In this document: piece after piece, positions 9,587 to 19,711 of the stretch
Layout of the letters: each line of letters begins with the position of its first letter
Numbering within the stretch: the stretch's first letter is position 1
Assembly: GCA_945883115.1 (NCBI GenBank)
Contig: CAMCXA010000001.1
Coordinates: 120,293 to 184,292, forward strand
From: Alsobacter soli
Lineage (GTDB): Bacteria; Pseudomonadota; Alphaproteobacteria; Rhizobiales; Beijerinckiaceae
DNA length: 64,000 bases
Reading direction: 5' to 3'
The notes under the pieces: generated by a model
What the model was told of the DNA's origin: nothing
Seen by the model: only the letters and a program-made list of their open reading frames with translations
Database searches by the model: none
Position numbers and translations under genes: made by a program

Positions 9587-12525
9587 GTTCATCGCTTGCA
9601 GCGCAGATCGATACAGTGCCGAAACTCGGCGATGCGAAGGAGGCCGCCCGGAAATTGGCGTCTTTTGTCGAGAAGGCGATTGATGAAGACTTGGGTGAGC
9701 GCCTCAAGACGTGCCTGGCGGAATTTCCGAAGGCTGAGGCACTTTTGGAGGGAATTGCGGATCATTCGCCTTATTTGTGGCGGTTGATCCAGTCCGACCC
9801 CGCACGAACGCTCGCCCTTCTCGAAGGCGATCCGGATATAACCAGTGCTGAGCTGCTTGAGCGCACGGCGAAGAGTTGGCGGGTCGCTGAGTCGGAAGCG
9901 GCGCTGATGCGCGTGCTGCGGCAGTTGAAGCAGGAAGCAGCCCTATTTATCGGGCTTGCCGATATTGGCGGATTATGGGGCGTTCTCCGGGTGACGGAAG
10001 CACTCAGCGATTTCGCCGATGCGGCACTCGGGTCGGCGTTCCGGTTTTTGCTGCGCGATGGCATGGAGAGCGGCAAACTGGTCGCGCCTGATCCTGAAGA
10101 TCCTGCCATCGGATGCGGGGCCGTGGTGCTTGCGCTTGGCAAGCACGGTGCCCGCGAGCTCAATTATTCCTCCGATATCGATATTGTGGTGTTTTACGAC
10201 ACGGAGCAGAACAGCCTTGGCGAGAGTGTTGAGGCCGCGCCATTCTTCATCCGTCTCGTGAAGGGAATTGTGCGGATTTTGCAGGAGCGGACGCCGGATG
10301 GTTACGTCCTGCGGGTTGATCTCCGGTTGAGGCCCGATCCGGCATCGACGCCGATTGCGATCAGCGTGAATTCCGCCTTCGCCTATTACGAGTCCGTGGG
10401 GCAGAATTGGGAGCGGGCGGCGCTCATCAAAGCGCGGCCGGTCGCGGGTGATTTGCCGGTGGGCGAGCGTTTTCTCGCCGATCTCGCGCCTTTCATCTGG
10501 CGCAAATATTTCGACTTCGCGGCGATTGCCGATATTCACGCGATGAAGCGGCAGATCCATGCGGTACGCGGCCATGACGCGATTGCGGTGGCGGGCCATG
10601 ATATCAAATTGGGGCGGGGCGGCATTCGCGAGATCGAGTTTTTTGTGCAAACGCAGCAATTGGTGTTTGGCGGCAGACGCCCGGGGCTGAGGGGGCGTCG
10701 CACGCTCGAAATGTTGCAGGCATTGGTTGCCGATGGTTGGATTTCGAGCGACGCGCTGAGCGATCTGACGCGGGCCTATGTCTTTCTGCGCACCATCGAG
10801 CACCGGTTGCAAATGGTGGCGGACGAGCAAACCCAGAGGCTTCCCGCGGATGAGAAACATCTGACCCAGTTTGCAAAGTTTTGCGGCTATTCCGGGCTGG
10901 CAGCGTTTTCCAAAGCGTTGACGGACAAAGCCCGCCTTGTCGAGAAGCATTATTCGCGTCTCTTCGAAGAGGGGGCCGATCTTGCGACTGGCGAGGGAAG
11001 CCTCGTCTTTACAGGCACGACGGATGATCCCGAAACGATTGAGACGCTGCGCCGCATGGGGTTTTCGGAGCCGGAACGGGCGGCAGAAACCGTGCGCGGA
11101 TGGCATTTCGGGCGACGCGCGGCAGTGACGAGCGCACGGGCGCGTGAGTCCTTGACGGAATTGGTGCCGCGTCTTCTGGAGTCTTTCGGACGCAGCGCCG
11201 ATCCGGATGGCGCAATGGCGACCTTCGACCGCGTGCTTGGCGGGATGCCGGCTGCGGGCGAATTGTTTTCAATTCTGCGCGAGCACAAGGCCATTCTGAC
11301 ATTGTTCGCAGCTATTCTTGGCTCGGCACCGCGCCTTGCGGAGATTGTCGCCAATCGTCCGCATTTGCTCGATGCAATCATTGATCCCGCCTTTATCGAA
11401 CCTTTTCCGACTTTGCCGGTGCTCCTCACCCGAATTTCTGATGCTGTTGGCCAGAACGAGCTCTATGAGGATTTTCTCGACCGGCTCCGCGAAGCAGGGC
11501 AACATGAATTGTTTTTGGTCGGCGCGCGGGCTTTGTCGGGCGCGCTGTCACCTGCGATGGCGGGCGAGAGCTATTCATTGATTGCGGAAGCGATTTTGCA
11601 CATCGCGCTCGGCGAGGTTGAGCGGCGTTTTGCAGCGGATCACGGGCGGATTGCAGGCGGACGGATTGCGGTTCTTGGCATGGGACGGCTCGGGTCACGC
11701 GAGATGACGGCGACCTCCGATCTCGATCTCATCGTGCTCTATGATTTTGCCGACGGGTCACCTGAAAGCGACGGCGCACGACCGCTTGATCCTGTCGTCT
11801 ATTACGGACGTCTGACGCAAAGGCTGATCAGCGCGCTCACCGTGCCGACGCGTCGGGGGACACTTTACGCGGTGGATATGCGCCTTCGCCCTTCGGGAAA
11901 CAAAGGCCCGGCGGCGACCCAGTACAAGGGATTTTTGAGTTACCATCAGAGCGCCGAGGCGGAGACATGGGAGCATCTTGCGCTCGTTCGCGCCCGTGTC
12001 GTTGCCGGCGATCCGGCGTTTATGGATGAGGTCTCTACAGCAATCCACGCGATCCTGTGCCGCCCGCGGGAGCGGAAAACAGTTTTTGTCGATGCAGTTT
12101 TGATGCGGGAGATGATTGCCCGCGAAAAGGGTGACGCAGAAATCTGGGATCTGAAACTCGCCCGCGGCGGCTTGCTCGATATCGAGTTTCTGTCGCAGGC
12201 TTTGGTTCTGGCCGAGTCACAGCGAAAGCCGGAATTGGCTGTCCCGGGGACCGAAGCGATTTTGCAGCAGGCCGTGAAGCTGAAGATTTTGAACGAGACC
12301 GAAGGCGACACACTCAAGACGGCCTATGCCATGATGCGGGATCTGTTTCAGTGGCAGCGTCTGACATTGACGGAGGCCTTCGATCCGAAGACGGCCAGCG
12401 CAACGTTCAAGAAGCGTCTGGCAACATTGGCAGGTCTGCCCGACTTCAAAGTGCTTGCAAGCCATCTCTCGGAGACGATGGGCGAGGTGAGGGCGATTTT
12501 CGAGCGTGTTCTGGGTGGAAAGTAA
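9583..12525 (+). CDS. glnE: Bifunctional glutamine synthetase adenylyltransferase/deadenylyltransferase
   Basis: 980 residues, full length for the family. GlnE adds AMP to glutamine synthetase and removes it, under PII control, and so adjusts ammonium assimilation. Both nucleotidyltransferase domains are intact. The N-terminal deadenylylase has LGKHGARELNYSSDIDIVVFY, shown by the SDID metal-binding pair near residue 200. The C-terminal adenylylase has MGRLGSREM and SDLDLIVLYD near residue 715. The ATG overlaps the preceding kinase stop by four bases. It converges with the downstream kinase gene, with only 10 bases between the two stops and no room for separate terminators. Confidence 0.96.
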   Translation: MSSSLAAQIDTVPKLGDAKEAARKLASFVEKAIDEDLGERLKTCLAEFPKAEALLEGIADHSPYLWRLIQSDPARTLALLEGDPDITSAELLERTAKSWRVAESEAALMRVLRQLKQEAALFIGLADIGGLWGVLRVTEALSDFADAALGSAFRFLLRDGMESGKLVAPDPEDPAIGCGAVVLALGKHGARELNYSSDIDIVVFYDTEQNSLGESVEAAPFFIRLVKGIVRILQERTPDGYVLRVDLRLRPDPASTPIAISVNSAFAYYESVGQNWERAALIKARPVAGDLPVGERFLADLAPFIWRKYFDFAAIADIHAMKRQIHAVRGHDAIAVAGHDIKLGRGGIREIEFFVQTQQLVFGGRRPGLRGRRTLEMLQALVADGWISSDALSDLTRAYVFLRTIEHRLQMVADEQTQRLPADEKHLTQFAKFCGYSGLAAFSKALTDKARLVEKHYSRLFEEGADLATGEGSLVFTGTTDDPETIETLRRMGFSEPERAAETVRGWHFGRRAAVTSARARESLTELVPRLLESFGRSADPDGAMATFDRVLGGMPAAGELFSILREHKAILTLFAAILGSAPRLAEIVANRPHLLDAIIDPAFIEPFPTLPVLLTRISDAVGQNELYEDFLDRLREAGQHELFLVGARALSGALSPAMAGESYSLIAEAILHIALGEVERRFAADHGRIAGGRIAVLGMGRLGSREMTATSDLDLIVLYDFADGSPESDGARPLDPVVYYGRLTQRLISALTVPTRRGTLYAVDMRLRPSGNKGPAATQYKGFLSYHQSAEAETWEHLALVRARVVAGDPAFMDEVSTAIHAILCRPRERKTVFVDAVLMREMIAREKGDAEIWDLKLARGGLLDIEFLSQALVLAESQRKPELAVPGTEAILQQAVKLKILNETEGDTLKTAYAMMRDLFQWQRLTLTEAFDPKTASATFKKRLATLAGLPDFKVLASHLSETMGEVRAIFERVLGGK

Positions 12526-12535
12526 GTGTCGCCTG

Positions 12536-14788
12536 TCAGGCAGCGACCTCGATCGGGCTTTCGCGGATCGGCAAGCGAACGAGAACAGTCGTGCCGGTGC
12601 CTTCTGTCGATCGGACGGACAAGGTGCCGCCATGCAATTCCGCAAAAGATTTCGACAGAGCCAGCCCGAGACCGGAGCCATCCGCCGGCTTGGTCGGATC
12701 GAGGCCCACCCACGCAAAGGGCTTGCCGATATTCGGGAGAATTTCCTTCGGAATGCCGCGTCCCGTATCTTCGACAAAGAGGTTGATTGCGCCTGAAACC
12801 TCGCGGGTGCGGACGGTGATCCTGCCGCCTTCGGGCGTGTATTTCACCGCATTGTGCAGCAAATGCGACAGGATACGGGCGATGGAGCGCTTGTCGGCAA
12901 CCAGATTCGAGTCGGCGGTGAGATCGGTGGAAATACGGATATTTTTTGCGTCCGCGTCGTTTCTGATCTGGTTGACACTTGCTTCGACGACATCGTTCAG
13001 GATCAAGGGGCGTTTATCGATCCGGATGCGCCCCGCCTCGATCTGTGACATATCCAGAATATCGGCGATGATCGAGAGCAGGGATTTTCCGCTGCGGGAG
13101 ATATCGCGGCAATAATCGACATATTTCGGGCTTCCAAGCGCGCCGAATATCTCGTTTTCCATCATTTCCGAGAAGCCGAGAATGGCGTTGAGTGGGGTTC
13201 TCAGTTCGTGGCTCATGCGGGCAAGGAATTCGGATTTGGCGAGATTGGCGCTCTCGGCTTCGGCTTTTTGTTCGAGATAGCGTTCGACGAGTGTCGTGAG
13301 TTGCTTTGTCTGCTCTTCAAGCGTCAACCGCGAGCGGCGCAAATCGGAAACCATCGCCGTCAGTTTCCGCTCAGACTCCACATAGAGCTCTTCCTGATTT
13401 TTGAGGGTCGTGATGTCGGTGCCGACCGAGACATAGCCGCCATCGCGTGTCGGGCGTTCATTGATTTGGAGCCAGCGTCCGTTCGGCAGGCGTGTCTCGT
13501 AGCTTTGGACAGCATCATTTTCGTCGACACGATGATGAACGAGGTGTTCGGCGAGATAATTTTTCAAATCCGAATAGGGGGTACCGATGCGCACCATATC
13601 GGGCGGCAAATTGTGGAGGTCCTGAAATTTGGAATTGCACAGGACAAGCTTGTTATCCGCATCCCAGAGCACGAACGCCTCGCCGATCGTCTCGATCGCG
13701 TCCCGCAGACGCAGGTCTGCCGTGGCATTCACCGCATCAGCCCGACGCTGCTCGGTAATATCGACCGTAATACCGATCAGATGCGGCGACGTGCTTTCCG
13801 CGTCATAAATGACTTCCGCCCGCGTCCGAACCCAAATCCAGCTGCCATCTGCGGCGCGAATCCGGAAAGCCTGATCCACCGTCGAAATTTTTGTGGCGGC
13901 GAGTTGGTCGGCAAGCTGGAAGAGATTGCCGTCATCGGGATGGACGAGGCTGTTGACATCGCCAAACGAGAGTACCTCGCCCTTCCGCTCATATCCGAGC
14001 ATGTCATACATCGAGTCCGACCAATAGATCGTGCCCCGTGCAATGTCCCAGTCCCACAATCCGCAACGTCCACGATGAAGCGCAGTATCCAGCCGGTCCC
14101 GTACTTTTGCGAAGATCAAATCCGTGCGTCGGGCCCGCCATGCCTGCCAGAAATAGGCCATGGCAAGAGCGAGTACCACAAGGCTCGCAATGGCCAACAT
14201 CATGACAAAAGAGAGTGTTTTTCGCTCCCACGCCGCAAGAGTTGTGGATTCCGGTTGAAATACAGCCACTTGCCCGAAGGGTTCCGGCATTTTTGCCGAC
14301 TGGATGATCATCTTCGACAAGCCGGCGGGTTGCAAGGTACCGCTCGAAATATCAGGTAGGCGACCTTTGAGCAGGTTCGACTGAGGCCACGCGGCAATAA
14401 TGAAGCCTGTCTGGTCTGTCAGCACGATGCCGAGGTCGCTGGTAACAACCTCGGCTGAAATGGCATTTTGGAGGATCAAAACCGGATTGGCCTCCGCAGA
14501 AGCGGGATTACTCAAATTCCTGCCTATTTCCGATTTGACGAGTGTCGAAATCAGCGCGAGGTTCCGGTTGGCCTGGATTATGGTTTCTGTTCGTGACGAG
14601 ATCGCTTCGAGTGTCGCGAATGTCGCAATCAGGCCGACAAGGATGACGACCAGAAGGGGGATGAGACGCCGCAGCCATGGCTCGGCGTTGACAATCCGGC
14701 GATAGGTCGGACGCTCGAACGAGCCCGCCATCCCCTGAATTGAAGCCGCACGTGTTCCAGTGCTGGCTACGCCTTCACGCGCCATCAT
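12536..14788 (-). CDS. PAS-domain membrane sensor kinase, PleC/DivJ-type
   Basis: About 750 residues. Two membrane helices (near residues 40-60 and 195-215) enclose a periplasmic region. Two PAS/PAC modules follow (about 235-345 and 355-470; LHRGRCGLWDWD starts the first), then a coiled linker. The HisKA domain has the DivJ/PleC-style H-box FLARMSHELRTPLNAILGFSEMM and the ILDMSQIEAGR follow-up, and the ATPase domain has GSGLGLALSK. The frame starts at ATG 14809, but AAAGGGA sits directly before the double ATG at 14788/14785, so I start there. I recall that the position convergent with glnE matches PleC of Sinorhizobium; PleC acts on DivK in cell-cycle polarity. The PleC name is inferred from context and H-box type. 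Confidence 0.88.
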   Translation of the reverse strand: MMAREGVASTGTRAASIQGMAGSFERPTYRRIVNAEPWLRRLIPLLVVILVGLIATFATLEAISSRTETIIQANRNLALISTLVKSEIGRNLSNPASAEANPVLILQNAISAEVVTSDLGIVLTDQTGFIIAAWPQSNLLKGRLPDISSGTLQPAGLSKMIIQSAKMPEPFGQVAVFQPESTTLAAWERKTLSFVMMLAIASLVVLALAMAYFWQAWRARRTDLIFAKVRDRLDTALHRGRCGLWDWDIARGTIYWSDSMYDMLGYERKGEVLSFGDVNSLVHPDDGNLFQLADQLAATKISTVDQAFRIRAADGSWIWVRTRAEVIYDAESTSPHLIGITVDITEQRRADAVNATADLRLRDAIETIGEAFVLWDADNKLVLCNSKFQDLHNLPPDMVRIGTPYSDLKNYLAEHLVHHRVDENDAVQSYETRLPNGRWLQINERPTRDGGYVSVGTDITTLKNQEELYVESERKLTAMVSDLRRSRLTLEEQTKQLTTLVERYLEQKAEAESANLAKSEFLARMSHELRTPLNAILGFSEMMENEIFGALGSPKYVDYCRDISRSGKSLLSIIADILDMSQIEAGRIRIDKRPLILNDVVEASVNQIRNDADAKNIRISTDLTADSNLVADKRSIARILSHLLHNAVKYTPEGGRITVRTREVSGAINLFVEDTGRGIPKEILPNIGKPFAWVGLDPTKPADGSGLGLALSKSFAELHGGTLSVRSTEGTGTTVLVRLPIRESPIEVAA

Positions 14789-14966
14789 TTTCCCTTTCGA
14801 AAAATACACTCTAATGCCGTTCCGGAAGACTCGATGAATCCGTCCTGAATCAGCGCCATCTGAATCGTGTCAGGGTGATTTGTCTAGGGGGTTAATGAAT
14901 CGTTTCGAAAATTTTTTAGATTTTTACGAAAATTGATTCCGGATGGTTAGAGTCCTGATTCAACGT

Positions 14967-17603
14967 TTAATTTTCAGCCAATGCACGCGTGACGATATCC
15001 TGCAGATCGGGCGACAGCTTTTTTGATGCCGCAATATCCTTGAGACATTGGGCCGCCAGACCCCTTCTGTTACTCTCCAAAAGGCGCCATGTTTTAAGAG
15101 CGCCCAAGAGCCGCGCGGCGACCTGGGGATTGGTGCTGTCCAGTTCCAGAACAGTATCGCGCAAGAAGAAATAGCCCGCGCCATCGGAACGATTAAATTG
15201 AGACGGGTTCGACATGGCAAAAGAACCGATCAAGGACCGAACCCGGTTCGGGTTCCGCATCGAGAAGCCGGGATGCTTCATCAGGCGCTTGACCCTGTCG
15301 AGTGTTTCTTGTTCCGGAATGGAGGCCTGCAACGCAAACCATTTATCGAGTACAAGCGGATCTTCGGAGAAGCGTTGCTCGAAGCTCGCCAGCGCCTTTT
15401 CCCGTGTCTCGCCGGCATAGAGCGAGAGCACAGAGAGCGCCGAAAAGCGGTCCGTCATATTGTCGGCGGTTGTGAATTGCTTTTCCGCCAAAGAAATACC
15501 CTTGTCGCGAACACCCGCCGTTAAAAGATCAAGCGCGACATTGCGCAGGGATCGCCTGCCGGCACTCTCCGCCATTGGTGTGTAGCTTTCGCGCGTGTCG
15601 AGCAGGTCATAGGTGGCGGCAAGTTTTGAGGCGAGCGCTTGCCCCACTGCGGCTCTCACAGCCTTGCGAGCCGTGAGAATCGCGTCCGGGTGAATGTTTT
15701 TCCCGATATCCCGTGCAATGTCCGACTCGGTCGGTAACGAGATGATCTGCGCAATGAGGGCGTGGTTATCGCCGTTCAGAACGGATCCGAGCGCTTCGGC
15801 AAAACGCGGATCGACCGGCACAACGCTCCCGGTTCGTGCGGCCTCGACGCATCGGCGCAGGACGATCATGGCGAAGCTTTGTGCTGCCTGCCAACGGTTG
15901 AACGAGTCGCTGTCATACTTGAACAGATGGAGCAAATCTTCTTCACCCAGCGCGATATCCAGAATGATCGGGGCTGAAAAACCTCTCAAGAGAGAAGGAA
16001 CAGGGCGCTCCATCACATTCTTGAAGGTCAGTGACCCCGTGGGAGCATCAAGCACGAAAACGCCGTTTGGCAGAGGGCCGGTGTCAGGCTCGATGGTCAT
16101 CTCGTTCCCCGAGGGATCGATCAGTCCGAGCGCGATGGGAATGACAACCGGTTGCTTGTCGGGCTGTCCGGGTGTCGCGGGCGTCGATTGCTCGAAATCG
16201 AGCCGATAGGTTTTGGTCGTCGGCTCGTAGCGCTCGAAAACGCCGACGCGCGGCGTTCCAGCCTGATCGTACCACACGGCAAAATGGTCGAGATTTTTAC
16301 CGCTTGCTTCGACAAAGCACGCGATGAAATCCTCGATTGTTGCCGCCGTTCCGTCGCAGCGCTTGAGGTAAAGATCCATGCCCTTTTTGAAATCGTCGGG
16401 GCCGATGAGTGTCTTGAGCATGCGGATCAATTCCGCGCCCTTCTCATAGACGGTCGGCGTGTAGAAATTGTTGATCTCATGATAGGAAGACGGCCGCACC
16501 GGATGCGCCAAAGGCCCTGAATCCTCGACAAATTGCTGGGAGCGAAGCGTTCGGACGTCCGAGATGCGCTTCACCGCACGGGATCGTTCGTCCGAGGTGA
16601 ATTCCTGATCGCGGAACACCGTCAATCCCTCTTTCAGGCACAGCTGGAACCAGTCGCGGCAGGTGATGCGGTTGCCTGTCCAGTTATGGAAATATTCATG
16701 CGCGATGATCGCTTCGATGTTGAGATAATCGGTGTCGGTTGCGGTTTCGGGGCTCGCGAGAACGTATTTGTCGTTGAAGATGTTGAGACCCTTGTTCTCC
16801 ATCGCGCCCATATTGAAATCCGACACCGCGACGATGTTGAAAACGTCGAGATCGTATTCGCAGCCAAAGGCTTCCTCGTCCCAGCGCATCGACCGGATCA
16901 AGGCGTCCAACGCGTAACCGGCGCGGTTTTCCTTGCCTCGCTCGACATAAATGCCCAGATCGACTTTTCGACCTGACCGGGTTGTGAAAGTGCCGCCAAC
17001 CTTGCCGAGTTTGCCGCCAACGAGAGCGAACAGATAGGCGGGCTTCGGATGCGGATCATGCCAGACGGTGAAATGAAATCCGTTCTGGAGTGTCCCCGAT
17101 CCGATCAAATTGCCATTGCCGAGCAGCACTGGCGCTTCATCGGCGCGCGCCGTGATCCGCGTTGTGAAGACGGCCATGACATCAGGACGGTCCGGAAAAT
17201 AGGTGATCCGGCGGAACCCTTCCGCCTCGCATTGGGTACAGTAAATTCCGGAAGAGCGATAAAGCCCCATCAGCTTCGTATTGCCGGCAGGGTTCAATCG
17301 CGTCACGATGGAGAGCGTGAACAAGCCCGCGGGCGGATTGGTCAATGTCAGCGTCGAAACTGTTAGCGTGTAGTGCGACGGAGCCAGTGGCTTTCCGTCG
17401 AGCGAGATGCTTTCCAACTCGAGTTCGTCGCCGTCAAGGATCAATGGACCTTTGGCAGCGGCCGGGTTGGGTTTGATCGACAAGCTTGCAACAACCCGCG
17501 TCCGCACATCGTCCAGCGTGACGTCGAGATGCACATTCTCGATCAGATGGGATGGCACCGTATAGTCGGCGAGGCGGATCGGGTCGGAGGAGTCAGTTCG
17601 CAT
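14967..17603 (-). CDS. pepN: Aminopeptidase N
   Basis: 878 residues, the usual size of bacterial PepN. It is a zinc M1-family metallopeptidase that removes N-terminal residues from peptides in the cytoplasm. The exopeptidase motif GAMEN (within FNMGAMENKGLN) and the zinc motif HEYFHNWTGNR are both present about 35 residues apart, with the third ligand Glu in LKEGLTVFRDQEF. The C-terminal helical domain is complete. It is monocistronic by appearance, with 73 bases to the neighbouring transporter gene on the same strand and 178 bases to the PleC-like kinase. Confidence 0.96.
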   Translation of the reverse strand: MRTDSSDPIRLADYTVPSHLIENVHLDVTLDDVRTRVVASLSIKPNPAAAKGPLILDGDELELESISLDGKPLAPSHYTLTVSTLTLTNPPAGLFTLSIVTRLNPAGNTKLMGLYRSSGIYCTQCEAEGFRRITYFPDRPDVMAVFTTRITARADEAPVLLGNGNLIGSGTLQNGFHFTVWHDPHPKPAYLFALVGGKLGKVGGTFTTRSGRKVDLGIYVERGKENRAGYALDALIRSMRWDEEAFGCEYDLDVFNIVAVSDFNMGAMENKGLNIFNDKYVLASPETATDTDYLNIEAIIAHEYFHNWTGNRITCRDWFQLCLKEGLTVFRDQEFTSDERSRAVKRISDVRTLRSQQFVEDSGPLAHPVRPSSYHEINNFYTPTVYEKGAELIRMLKTLIGPDDFKKGMDLYLKRCDGTAATIEDFIACFVEASGKNLDHFAVWYDQAGTPRVGVFERYEPTTKTYRLDFEQSTPATPGQPDKQPVVIPIALGLIDPSGNEMTIEPDTGPLPNGVFVLDAPTGSLTFKNVMERPVPSLLRGFSAPIILDIALGEEDLLHLFKYDSDSFNRWQAAQSFAMIVLRRCVEAARTGSVVPVDPRFAEALGSVLNGDNHALIAQIISLPTESDIARDIGKNIHPDAILTARKAVRAAVGQALASKLAATYDLLDTRESYTPMAESAGRRSLRNVALDLLTAGVRDKGISLAEKQFTTADNMTDRFSALSVLSLYAGETREKALASFEQRFSEDPLVLDKWFALQASIPEQETLDRVKRLMKHPGFSMRNPNRVRSLIGSFAMSNPSQFNRSDGAGYFFLRDTVLELDSTNPQVAARLLGALKTWRLLESNRRGLAAQCLKDIAASKKLSPDLQDIVTRALAEN

Positions 17604-17676
17604 TGTCCGCTTTCATTCCACTATTTTCTTCCCGTACGGTATAGCGCGTCTACTATTCTGTCGTCGAGTGCCCAAT

Positions 17677-19053
17677 TTATGCCTGTGATCGTAAAGGCTC
17701 GCTATGGCTGACGATCCTGACGATGTTCGGGAATTCGGCACGCACCTGATGCTCGAGCCGGTCAACCGCTTCATGAACGCTTGTCACGTTGTTTTCCGGA
17801 TCAACGCGGCAATGATAGTTTACCACGAACCCGTGCCCTGTTTCGCGCACCCGGACATTGTGAATGTCTTCGATCTTTCCGCTCGCAACCGCATGTTTGG
17901 CGAGCGAAGCTGCGATTGCATCATGCGGAGCACCCGTGATCGTCCGTCCCATCAGGCTCGAGACAACAAGTGGCTCGATATGGGTCTCGACTTCCGTGGC
18001 ATCGCCCAGTTCCTCGCGGATCGCATGTTCGAGATCGCTCGCAATGGCATGTGCCTTGGCAAGGCTGAGCCGCCCGTCAACTTCCACATCGAGGCTGACG
18101 GAGAGCGATCCGGAAATGTCCTGCACTGTCACATGGTGGACAGGAACGCGGCGTTTTGCAGAAATCAGCAAGACGCGTTCGAGCACGGTTTCCTCGTCGA
18201 GCGCTTTCGGCGTCGCAGTCACTGTCACAGTCGCGTCGGTGTAGGTGTTCTGAACCGATGCGATGATCTGGGATTTGATTGCCGATAATTGTTCAAGCGA
18301 CATGGTGCGCGCCACCGAGATTTCGATGTCGGCAAAAAGCGTCGCACCGACGGGGCGAACCCGGATTGTATCGACGGTGACGACGCCTGAAATATCTTCG
18401 ATCAGGGCGCGGATGGCCTGCGCGGAACCCGCGGGCGCGGCATCCAGAAGCGTGTCGATTGTCCGACGGGCAAGCCGGAAGCCTGCAACAGCGATAAACA
18501 CTGCAACACCGACGGCAACGAACGCGTCAGCCTGCGGATACCCCATCGCGACAGCCCCGAAGGCCGCCAAAACAAGGGCCGAATTGATCAGATCCGACGA
18601 GAAATGCAGCGCGTCGGCGGCGAGTGCTTCGCTTCCCGTTGCCTTGGCAATCCGGCTGAGTGACCACCAGCGCCACGAATCGATGATGATCGATCCGACC
18701 AATACGGCAATAGCGAGCCAGTGAACCTCGATCGGCGGTTGGGTTGTCCAGAGGCGTCGTATACCCTCGATCGCCACCGCGCCGGAGAGCAGAAACAGAA
18801 AGGCGGTCTCAATCAAGGCCGCAATCGACTCAACCTTGCCGTGCCCGTAATGGTGCTCCTCGTCGGCCGGCTTGCTGGCAGCGCGGATTGCCAGATAAGT
18901 CATCGTGGTTGCGGCAACATCGAGCAGGCTGTGCGCCGCGTCGGAGATCAGCGCGAGCGATCCCGTCGACAGGCCTGCGGCACCTTTACCGACTGTGATC
19001 ACCACACTGGCGACAATCGACCAGAATGCGGCTTTTTCCTTGTCAGGTTTCAT
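17677..19053 (-). CDS. Cation diffusion facilitator with extended C-terminus
   Basis: 458 residues against about 300 for standard CDF exporters. The family exchanges Zn2+, Fe2+ or similar divalent ions for protons across the inner membrane. The six-helix domain occupies about residues 10-205 and has the paired metal-site motifs SDAAHSLLD (helix 2) and ADALHFSSDLIN (helix 5), plus EEHHYGHGKVE. The cytoplasmic part looks like three consecutive ferredoxin-like dimerisation modules (about 210-290, 300-370, 385-455), judged by repeated beta-alpha-beta patterns ending in H-x-EPL (HIEPL, HSEPL). The metal cannot be told from sequence alone. Confidence 0.88.
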   Translation of the reverse strand: MKPDKEKAAFWSIVASVVITVGKGAAGLSTGSLALISDAAHSLLDVAATTMTYLAIRAASKPADEEHHYGHGKVESIAALIETAFLFLLSGAVAIEGIRRLWTTQPPIEVHWLAIAVLVGSIIIDSWRWWSLSRIAKATGSEALAADALHFSSDLINSALVLAAFGAVAMGYPQADAFVAVGVAVFIAVAGFRLARRTIDTLLDAAPAGSAQAIRALIEDISGVVTVDTIRVRPVGATLFADIEISVARTMSLEQLSAIKSQIIASVQNTYTDATVTVTATPKALDEETVLERVLLISAKRRVPVHHVTVQDISGSLSVSLDVEVDGRLSLAKAHAIASDLEHAIREELGDATEVETHIEPLVVSSLMGRTITGAPHDAIAASLAKHAVASGKIEDIHNVRVRETGHGFVVNYHCRVDPENNVTSVHEAVDRLEHQVRAEFPNIVRIVSHSEPLRSQA

Positions 19054-19238
19054 GGGTCTTTCTGTCTTTTTGGAATGGCCGCTGAAGGCCTCAAGTGCCT
19101 CGCACGCGGCAGAACAGACGTCAATCCTGTAATCGCCGGGGGAGATACGGACGGATCAGGTCTTGAACTTCCGTCAATCTGGTTTAATCCTGAAGCTTGG
19201 CTGGAACGTTTGGATATAGCACAAACAGGAGATCTATC

Positions 19239-19679
19239 GTGGAATATTTGCACACCATGGTGCGTATCGGAAACATCGAGACCGCGCTCGATTTCTATTG
19301 CACCAAGATGGGCCTCGTCGAAGTTCGCCGTTACGAGAACGAGAAGGGCCGTTTCACGCTGATTTTTCTCGCGGCTCCCGGCGACGTCGCGGGCTTGAGC
19401 GAAAAGAATTCTCCGACATTGGAGCTCACCTATAATTGGGACGAGCACGCCTATACTGGCGGGCGGAATTTCGGCCATCTCGCCTATCGCGTTGACAATA
19501 TCTACACCTATTGCCAGAGCCTGATGGACAAGGGCGTGACCATCAACCGCCCGCCGCGCGATGGCCGCATGGCCTTCATCGTCTCACCGGACGGCATTTC
19601 GGTCGAATTGCTGCAAAAGGGCGACGCGTTGCCATTAGTCGAGCCTTGGACCTCGATGCCGAATATTGGCAGCTGGTAA
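19239..19679 (+). CDS. gloA: Lactoylglutathione lyase (glyoxalase I), VOC family
   Basis: 146 residues. Glyoxalase I converts the methylglyoxal-glutathione hemithioacetal to S-lactoylglutathione. The sequence shows the family's HTMVRIGNIETALDFY start (metal His), LELTYNWD (metal Glu), NFGHLAYRVDNIY (second His), and ISVELLQKG (second Glu), so all four metal ligands are visible. The start is the GTG at 19239, which has AGGAG 6 bases upstream; the longer frame to 19197 adds a non-homologous tail. It lies just ahead of an aldose epimerase gene. Confidence 0.92.
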   Translation: MEYLHTMVRIGNIETALDFYCTKMGLVEVRRYENEKGRFTLIFLAAPGDVAGLSEKNSPTLELTYNWDEHAYTGGRNFGHLAYRVDNIYTYCQSLMDKGVTINRPPRDGRMAFIVSPDGISVELLQKGDALPLVEPWTSMPNIGSW

Positions 19680-19711
19680 ACGCCATCACAGTCACGAGGG
19701 AGAAAAGCGCG

